Assembly (NCBI GenBank): GCA_012513245.1
Contig: JAAZCN010000230.1
Location: 1-5,425 of the forward strand
Direction of reading: 5' to 3'
Origin: Synergistaceae bacterium
GTDB taxonomy: Bacteria; Synergistota; Synergistia; Synergistales; Synergistaceae
DNA length: 5,425 nt
This document shows positions 1 through 3,238 of this stretch, in pieces. The translations under genes and the position numbers were made by a program. Positions within the stretch are counted from its first letter, which is position 1, and every line of letters begins with the position of its first letter. The notes beneath the pieces were generated by a model. It had not been told where the DNA came from. It made no database searches and saw only the letters and a program-made list of their open reading frames with translations.

Positions 1-621
1 CCACTCGCTTTTCAGCACTATCCCAAAGTTGTATTTTTCCTTTGCGGGATCCGGATGGATCTTTTTGCCTGCCCTGTCCTGCGTATAATCGAGAGGTGAA
101 TACTCTGCTTTGAACTCCAGCCATTCAGCCGGTTCCCATGAGATGCCCCCGTAGAAGCCGTTGTAGGCATCGGTCGCATAACCGAGAGTGACGGAGAGCT
201 CCTTATGCCTCCAGGTTCCCGCAGCGAAGTAAGCCTTGCGGATCTCAGTTCCCATCATGTCAAGCGCTCCGACAGCAATGGCAGGCCTTGAACCCTTCTG
301 GTCCATAAGCAGAAACTTGACATCCATTGCCTTGTCCTTATAACGTCCGTAACCGGGGCTGATGATGTCCGCTGTCTCAAACTCCGTAAGCCGGATGTTC
401 ATCTCAAGCCACGGGAAGAGCCCTATGCTGGCAGATCCGCTCCTGTAAGGATAAAAATCGCTGTAAGAGATCCACCCCATCCCATCCCCCGGCATCTCAG
501 CAGTAGGATACTCCCAAAGCCCCGCCAGCCCCGAATTGGAAGGAGAAACCGCGTACCCGGGGATTGCCGTCATTAGCGTAAACATAAGCATATATATACA
601 TATTCTGCATTTCTTAATCAT
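1..621 (-). CDS. YjbH-family exopolysaccharide protein, N-terminal part (runs off left edge)
   Basis: The reading frame is open from ATG at 621 to the window edge, giving 207 residues; the family is usually around 700, so the larger C-terminal part is missing because of the window and not because of damage. Residues 1-24 are a Sec signal peptide with a basic start (MIKK), a hydrophobic core and a GYA cleavage site; there is no lipobox cysteine. The mature part begins with GLAGLWEYPTAEMP (31-44), followed by GYGRYKDKAMDVKFLL (90-105), an alternating beta-rich stretch with GALDMMGTE (118-126), and AEYSPLDY (172-179), all typical of the YjbH (DUF940) pattern. Family knowledge: YjbH-type proteins act at the outer membrane in exopolysaccharide production and are often encoded beside SLBB export proteins, as here on the other side of the intergenic region. 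A GGGGG Shine-Dalgarno-like run (634-630) lies 8 nt before the ATG and supports this start. Family assignment is from remembered motifs, not from a search. Confidence 0.85.
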   Translation of the reverse strand, partial: MIKKCRICIYMLMFTLMTAIPGYAVSPSNSGLAGLWEYPTAEMPGDGMGWISYSDFYPYRSGSASIGLFPWLEMNIRLTEFETADIISPGYGRYKDKAMDVKFLLMDQKGSRPAIAVGALDMMGTEIRKAYFAAGTWRHKELSVTLGYATDAYNGFYGGISWEPAEWLEFKAEYSPLDYTQDRAGKKIHPDPAKEKYNFGIVLKSEW

Positions 622-664
622 TTAAAAAGCCCCCAAAATAAAGACAAATAAATCAACACCTATC

Positions 665-693
665 ATTATATATCGTAAATTCCGTGTTGTGCG
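665..693 (-). promoter_or_regulatory. Possible sigma-70 promoter of the YjbH-like gene
   Basis: Read on the minus strand, a perfect TATAAT -10 box (670-665) is preceded at 17 bp by CGCACA (693-688), which matches TTGACA only in its last three bases. Transcription would start near 658, leaving a leader of about 37 nt before the ATG at 621. The -10 box and spacing are convincing; the -35 box is weak. In this AT-rich leader a TATAAT could occur by chance. Confidence 0.4.
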
Positions 694-704
694 TCGAGTT
701 GCAC

Positions 705-731
705 AATAAACATGTGGCAATCTGCGTAAAA
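705..731. repeat. Left copy of 27-bp direct repeat flanking the IS
   Basis: This 27-bp segment (starts AATAAACATGTGG, ends GCGTAAAA) is repeated without mismatch at 1814-1840 on the other side of the insertion sequence. The identity extends 2 bp further (TG, 732-733 against 1841-1842), but in the left copy those bases are the first bases of the IS. Position and identity suggest a target-site duplication, though an unusually long one. Confidence 0.85.
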
Positions 732-759
732 TGTTGGTTTGTCAAACATGTGGTACATG
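732..759. repeat. IS left terminal inverted repeat
   Basis: The 28 bp from 732 match the reverse complement of 1786-1813 at 21 positions. The strongest block is ACATGTG followed by N and TACA. The repeat contains the transposase stop codon (744-742), so the gene ends inside the terminal repeat. Confidence 0.8.
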
Positions 760-1683
760 CTGAGCAGAAAACTCTTTCAACACTTCCCTGGGAGATTTCC
801 AGTTGAGTGGTCTCATGGGGAAGTTGTTGTACTTACGATTGTGAACAGCCAGCTGAACTGCTAAATCCTTTAACGAATAGAATTTGTGTGTGGCATAGAA
901 ATACTCATTGTCTTTTCGGTGAGATCGTTCCACCTTGCCGTTATGCCGTGGTGTGAATGGTCTTATCAGTTTATGACGTATCCCATGATCTGCAAGCATT
1001 TTTTCAAACAGGCTAAGTTTCCCTTTGTTTGTTGCTGAAAACCTGTTTGTGAACTCGAACCCATTATCTGTCTGGACGCACTCTATTTTAAATTTGAAGA
1101 ATGCAAACATATCTTTTAAGAAAATAGCTGAGTTGTAGGTGCTTAAATCATCGAACGCTCCAAGATAGCGGAATCTTGTACACTCATCCAGTGCCGTGTA
1201 CTGGGAATATTTCTTATCCAGGACCTCGCCGCACATGCATGATCTTGGAACATACTTCACGTCAATCTGCACCCTCTGTCCCGGATACTTCATTTTCTCG
1301 TATGGCTTGGGCACGTATTTTGGGTTAGGCAGCATGATCCTTGCAAGTCCATGACGTTTCAAGACCCTGAACAGAGAAGATATGTGCCTCGTATATCCGC
1401 GCATACGCAATTTGACCCAGAATACGACAAGGCCGATCTCTTTGTTGCGCTTATACATGTCGAAGATAAGTTTTATCTCCGCTTCAGTATGCTGGTTTGG
1501 GTGATGATGAGGACGTCTAGACTTATCTGCCAGAGACTGCAATGTCCCGTCGTAACGCCACAGCCAGCGGTAAATATATTGACGGTTCGTCCTGTAATGG
1601 ATAGCAGCCTTTGTAACGCCGTACTTTCCAGCATAAGTAATAAGCGATTGCCTGTAGAGCATGGTTTGTGTTATCTTGTTCAT
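742..1683 (-). CDS. IS481-family transposase (DDE integrase core)
   Basis: This 313-residue protein catalyses cut or strand transfer of the surrounding element. Residues about 10-45 form a helix-turn-helix (GKYGVTKAAIHYRTNRQYIYRW, here split as GKYGVTKAAIHY then RTNRQYIYRW), with a second winged-helix-like DNA-binding part at about 65-115. The rve/DDE core follows: D141 in RVQIDVKYVP, D206 in VQTDNGFEF and E252 in HNGKVERSHR, the expected catalytic triad. D206 and E252 are 46 positions apart, longer than the classic D35E, with the extra residues around 213-224 (RFSATNKGKLSL). The frame is uninterrupted. The start MNKITQTMLYRQ is supported by the familiar N-terminus of this group; AGGGGG lies about 12 nt upstream, a rather distant ribosome binding site, which would keep expression low. 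The other open frames in this span on either strand are shadows. Confidence 0.95.
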   Translation of the reverse strand: MNKITQTMLYRQSLITYAGKYGVTKAAIHYRTNRQYIYRWLWRYDGTLQSLADKSRRPHHHPNQHTEAEIKLIFDMYKRNKEIGLVVFWVKLRMRGYTRHISSLFRVLKRHGLARIMLPNPKYVPKPYEKMKYPGQRVQIDVKYVPRSCMCGEVLDKKYSQYTALDECTRFRYLGAFDDLSTYNSAIFLKDMFAFFKFKIECVQTDNGFEFTNRFSATNKGKLSLFEKMLADHGIRHKLIRPFTPRHNGKVERSHRKDNEYFYATHKFYSLKDLAVQLAVHNRKYNNFPMRPLNWKSPREVLKEFSAQHVPHV

Positions 1684-1785
1684 GCGGGTAGTTGGCCCCC
1701 TGTCTAGTCTTGTGTGGTGACTTAACTTTAACAGTTGGCTTGGCTGTCCGCAATTATTGTCTCTAAATCCGCTCCTTCACTGTCT

Positions 1786-1813
1786 CGTGTAACACATGTA
1801 TGGTAATCCTACA
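1786..1813. repeat. IS right terminal inverted repeat
   Basis: Reverse complement begins TGTAGGATTACCATACATGTG and pairs with the left end at 732-759 (21 of 28 identical). It lies upstream of the transposase. The stretch 1684-1785 between it and the start codon holds the transposase leader and no separate gene that I can see. Confidence 0.8.
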
Positions 1814-1840
1814 AATAAACATGTGGCAATCTGCGTAAAA
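1814..1840. repeat. Right copy of 27-bp direct repeat flanking the IS
   Basis: Identical to 705-731 (see there). It directly abuts the final ACA of the IS right end and ends 3 bp before the -35 box of the rightward promoter. Confidence 0.85.
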
Positions 1841-1843
1841 TGC

Positions 1844-1872
1844 TTGCCTAAGCGCTGGGAAGTATCTATAAT
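1844..1872 (+). promoter_or_regulatory. Probable sigma-70 promoter reading right
   Basis: TTGCCT (1844-1849, four of six consensus bases) is separated by exactly 17 bp from a perfect TATAAT (1867-1872). Start of transcription would be near 1879. No gene starts nearby; the first downstream gene is the four-helix-bundle gene at 2389, then the SLBB export gene at 3239. The transcript would therefore carry a leader of about 510 nt made largely of repeats. It lies just right of the IS flanking repeat, so it belongs to the original locus and not to the IS. Confidence 0.5.
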
Positions 1873-1904
1873 AGCTTGGTGGTCGCAAGGGCGGTCTTAA
1901 AGGC

Positions 1905-1945
1905 GGTCAAACGGTTGTCAAACTGTCGTCAAACAATCGTCAAAC
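1905..1945 (-). repeat. Inverted GTCAAAC mini-array (four exact units, 11-bp spacing)
   Basis: Exact GTCAAAC (reverse complement of GTTTGAC) begins at 1906, 1917, 1928 and 1939, exactly 11 bp apart. It faces the two large arrays, which carry the motif in the opposite orientation. Directly after it, ACAATCG (1933-1939) and CGATTGT (1945-1951) form a perfect 7-bp stem with a 5-nt loop. The first 30 bp mirror the right end of the cassette at 3151-3180. Confidence 0.85.
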
Positions 1946-2101
1946 GATTGTAAGAGACGAGACAACAACTGAATCCAAAATTAGTGGCTTAGCAAAATAA
2001 GAACAAATACATTTAAGGCCTGTTTCGCAAAATTGTGCTTGACCTAGTTTTTATTTTTACGATAATTTTCACGTTTTTAAGATCTAATTTGAGTCTTGAT
2101 T
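1946..2101. other. Intergenic stretch with decayed repeat units, no gene
   Basis: No plausible coding frame is visible. From about 2037 the sequence carries degenerate versions of the array: GCTTGAC at 2037, TTTTTAC at 2054, and GTTTTTAA followed by GATCTAAT at 2073-2088, where GATCTAAT is the same 8-bp spacer seen at 2325-2332. These look like eroded outer units of the left array. The part 1956-2036 shows nothing I can assign. Confidence 0.5.
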
Positions 2102-2339
2102 TTTTTACAACTGTTGGTCAGTGTTTTTAATGTAAAACAAGTTTTTTACAATTGTTTGACCTTGTTCTTAAGGTTTTACAACTGTTTTACCATCGTTTGA
2201 CAAAAGTCCTAATGCTTGACAAAAGATCTAGATTTTACAATAGTTTGACAACAGTTTGACAATTGTTTGACCATAGTTTGACAAAAGTCCCAATGTTTGA
2301 CAAAAGTTTTAATGTTTGACAAAAGATCTAATGTTTGAC
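2102..2339 (+). repeat. Left GTTTGAC array (17 registered units)
   Basis: Heptamers related to GTTTGAC start at 2102, 2113, 2132, 2143, 2154, 2173, 2184, 2195, 2214, 2232, 2243, 2254, 2265, 2276, 2295, 2314 and 2333. Nine are exact; others are variants such as GTTTTAC, GCTTGAC or GTTGGTC. Spacings are 11 or 19 bp with a single 18. The 19-bp steps contain an extra 8-bp spacer (GTTTTAAT, GTCCCAAT, GATCTAAT type). Outer units are more degenerate than those next to the gene. The array ends 50 bp before the start codon of the four-helix-bundle gene. Confidence 0.9.
2174..2288 (+). repeat. 115-bp direct repeat, left copy
   Basis: This stretch of the left array aligns without gaps to 2948-3062 in the right array, with 106 of 115 bases identical. 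The match covers the irregular 18-bp step and the order of 11- and 19-bp steps, so it reflects a real duplication and not just shared motif content. The two copies are 774 bp apart and enclose the four-helix-bundle gene. Confidence 0.9.
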
Positions 2340-2388
2340 AATTTTTTTTACATTTAACAAAAATTTTGTTTTTTGAAAGGACCCCCTC

Positions 2389-2787
2389 ATGGAATCTACG
2401 AAGATTTTTCGTTTTCAGAAACTTGACATATATCAACTTGCTAAGAAAACAGTAAAAACTACATACCAACTTACTAAGAAGTTCCCGCAAGAGGAAAAGT
2501 TCGCACTGATACCTCAAATGACCCGATCAGCAATTTCGGTCCCATCCAACATAGCAGAAGGCGTATCAAGAACCAGTAGAAAAGAACAAATACATTTTAT
2601 GAACATAGCATATGCTTCATTAATGGAATTGATTTGCCAACTTGAAATTTCAAATGATTTAGAATACATAGATGATAAAGAGCTAACTACTTCTATTTTA
2701 AATGCCAGAAATTTATCAGTAAAAATGAACAATTTCATGAGCTGTCTCACAAAAGAAAAAAACGCAACCACAAAAACCACCAAGTAA
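2389..2787 (+). CDS. Four-helix-bundle protein (S23 / 23S rRNA intervening-sequence protein family)
   Basis: The 132-residue product shows the family pattern: FRFQKLDIYQLAKK (7-20) on helix 1, KKFPQEEKFALIPQMTRSA (30-48), the signature SVPSNIAEGVSR (50-61), then FMNIAYASLMELICQLEIS (70-88) and a last helix around 98-121. The tail (122-132) is Lys/Thr-rich and probably disordered. There is no signal peptide or membrane segment, so it is cytoplasmic. Family members occur inside 23S rRNA intervening sequences and as stand-alone genes; the fold resembles the Avd accessory protein of diversity-generating retroelements, and basic surfaces suggest nucleic-acid binding, but the role is unknown. AAAGGA ends 7 nt before the ATG, a good ribosome binding site. 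The gene is intact, far more AT-rich than the flanking export genes, and lies alone between two GTTTGAC arrays, suggesting horizontal arrival. No reverse transcriptase or rRNA lies in the window, which argues against a DGR or an rRNA insertion here. Confidence 0.9.
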   Translation: MESTKIFRFQKLDIYQLAKKTVKTTYQLTKKFPQEEKFALIPQMTRSAISVPSNIAEGVSRTSRKEQIHFMNIAYASLMELICQLEISNDLEYIDDKELTTSILNARNLSVKMNNFMSCLTKEKNATTKTTK

Positions 2788-2946
2788 TTTCCTTCGAAAT
2801 ATTTAACCAGTATTTTTTTGATATGCTACAATCTTGGTTCTAAGATTTAATCTCGATCTTGAAGTTTGATAAATGCCTTTATGGATTGCTCTCGACCTTA
2901 ATGTCCTACAATAGTTTCAAAGTTTAGCTTTAGCCAAGGTTTTAAT
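2788..2946. other. Spacer after the four-helix-bundle gene with eroded repeat units
   Basis: No coding frame and no clear hairpin terminator is visible. Loose relatives of the array motif occur: GTTTGAT at 2864, GTCCTAC at 2903, GTTTCAA at 2914 (11 bp later) and GTTTTAA at 2939. The unit at 2914 is 33 bp (three 11-bp steps) before the first clear unit of the right array at 2947, so it keeps register. Confidence 0.5.
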
Positions 2947-3180
2947 GTTTTACAACTGTTTAACCACTGTTTGACAAAAGTTTTAATGTTTGACAAAAGA
3001 TCTAGGTTTTACAATAGTTTGACAACAGTTTGACAATTGTTTGACTATCGTTTGACAAAAGTTTTAAAGTTTGACAACTGTTTAACAATTGTTTGACAAA
3101 AGTTTTAAAGTTTGACAATTGTTTGACTATCGTTTGACAAAAGTTTTAAAGTTTGACAACTGTTTGACAACAGTTTGACC
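2947..3180 (+). repeat. Right GTTTGAC array (18 units, 41-bp super-repeat)
   Basis: Units start at 2947, 2958, 2969, 2988, 3006, 3017, 3028, 3039, 3050, 3069, 3080, 3091, 3110, 3121, 3132, 3151, 3162 and 3173. Fourteen are exact GTTTGAC, four are GTTTTAC or GTTTAAC. Spacings run 11, 11, 19 over and over, giving a 41-bp super-repeat of three heptamers plus the 8-bp spacer GTTTTAAA, cleanest at 3069, 3110 and 3151. The last 110 bp are the most uniform part, which suggests recent expansion by whole 41-bp units. AACTGTT (3158-3164) and AACAGTT (3169-3175) can form a 7-bp stem with a TGAC loop. The array ends 58 bp before the SLBB gene. Neither 11 nor 41 is a multiple of three, so this is not a coding repeat. 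Confidence 0.92.
2948..3062 (+). repeat. 115-bp direct repeat, right copy
   Basis: Right partner of 2174-2288, 106 of 115 identical without gaps. Recombination between the copies would remove 774 bp including the whole four-helix-bundle gene and leave a single fused array upstream of the export gene. Confidence 0.9.
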
Positions 3181-3222
3181 AGCTGTGCAAGCCACCGCTC
3201 AGCTATATTTTTTCACCAATCC

Positions 3223-3228
3223 AGGGGG
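3223..3228 (+). promoter_or_regulatory. Ribosome binding site of the SLBB export gene
   Basis: AGGGGG lies 10 nt before the ATG at 3239 and is the only purine-rich stretch in the leader. It resembles the G-rich sites before the YjbH-like gene and the transposase. It supports the chosen start, which is also the one that gives a complete signal peptide. Confidence 0.6.
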
Positions 3229-3238
3229 TTCCTACAAT

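Larger units (their letters stand above)
732..1813 (-). mobile_element. IS481-family insertion sequence, 1082 bp, apparently complete
   Basis: The element has imperfect terminal inverted repeats starting TGT and ending ACA, a single intact DDE transposase on the minus strand that fills almost the whole element, and perfect 27-bp direct repeats on both sides. Its length fits IS481-family elements (about 1 kb). It sits in the intergenic region between the divergent YjbH-like and SLBB genes and interrupts neither. An intact transposase, both ends and perfect flanking repeats suggest a recent insertion that may still be active. Confidence 0.9.
1905..3180. other. AT-rich cassette: four-helix-bundle gene enclosed by GTTTGAC arrays with inverted ends
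   Basis: The block starts with GGTCAAAC (1905-1912) and ends with GTTTGACC (3173-3180). The outermost 30 bp at each end (1905-1934 and 3151-3180) are inverted repeats of each other with three mismatches. Between them are a short leftward array, a long rightward array, one small gene, and a second long rightward array. Base composition is much more AT-rich than in the flanking export genes. No short target duplication is visible outside the ends (left flank CTTAAAGGC, right flank AGCTGTGC). Interpreting this as one unit, perhaps a non-autonomous or decayed mobile element, is an inference; the symmetry could also come simply from an array that contains an inverted segment. Confidence 0.45.

Noticed and set aside
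1351..1753. Open frames on the plus strand (1351-1707) and in another minus frame (1523-1753) over the transposase
   Set aside because: They overlap the clearly recognised transposase and show no family pattern.
2357..2369. ACAAAAATTTTGT palindrome before the four-helix-bundle gene
   Set aside because: Almost pure A/T in a strongly AT-rich leader; expected by chance and too weak for a terminator or a credible operator call.
2209..2517. Open frame on the minus strand through the left array and the start of the four-helix-bundle gene
   Set aside because: Its C-terminal half is just the translated repeats (FVKH, CQT) and its start lies antisense within a well-supported gene; the 11- and 41-bp periods are not multiples of three.
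2514..2783. Minus-strand frame antisense to the four-helix-bundle gene
   Set aside because: Fully covered by a gene with a strong family match; hydrophobic look comes from the antisense of Lys/Asn codons.
2788..2830. Rho-independent terminator after the four-helix-bundle gene
   Set aside because: A T-run exists at 2812-2818 but no GC-rich stem precedes it.
2102..3180. CRISPR array
   Set aside because: There are no unique 30-40 bp spacers between the repeats and no cas genes; units are 7-11 bp long and contiguous.
2102..3180. Tandem sigma-70 promoters, because the motif contains TTGACA
   Set aside because: At 16-18 bp after the TTGAC boxes I find mostly more repeat sequence and no TATAAT-like box; the match to -35 seems incidental, though RNA polymerase trapping is not excluded.
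2102..3180. Diversity-generating retroelement, suggested by the Avd-like fold
   Set aside because: No reverse transcriptase and no template/variable repeat pair with adenine-specific differences; mismatches between the 115-bp copies are of mixed type.
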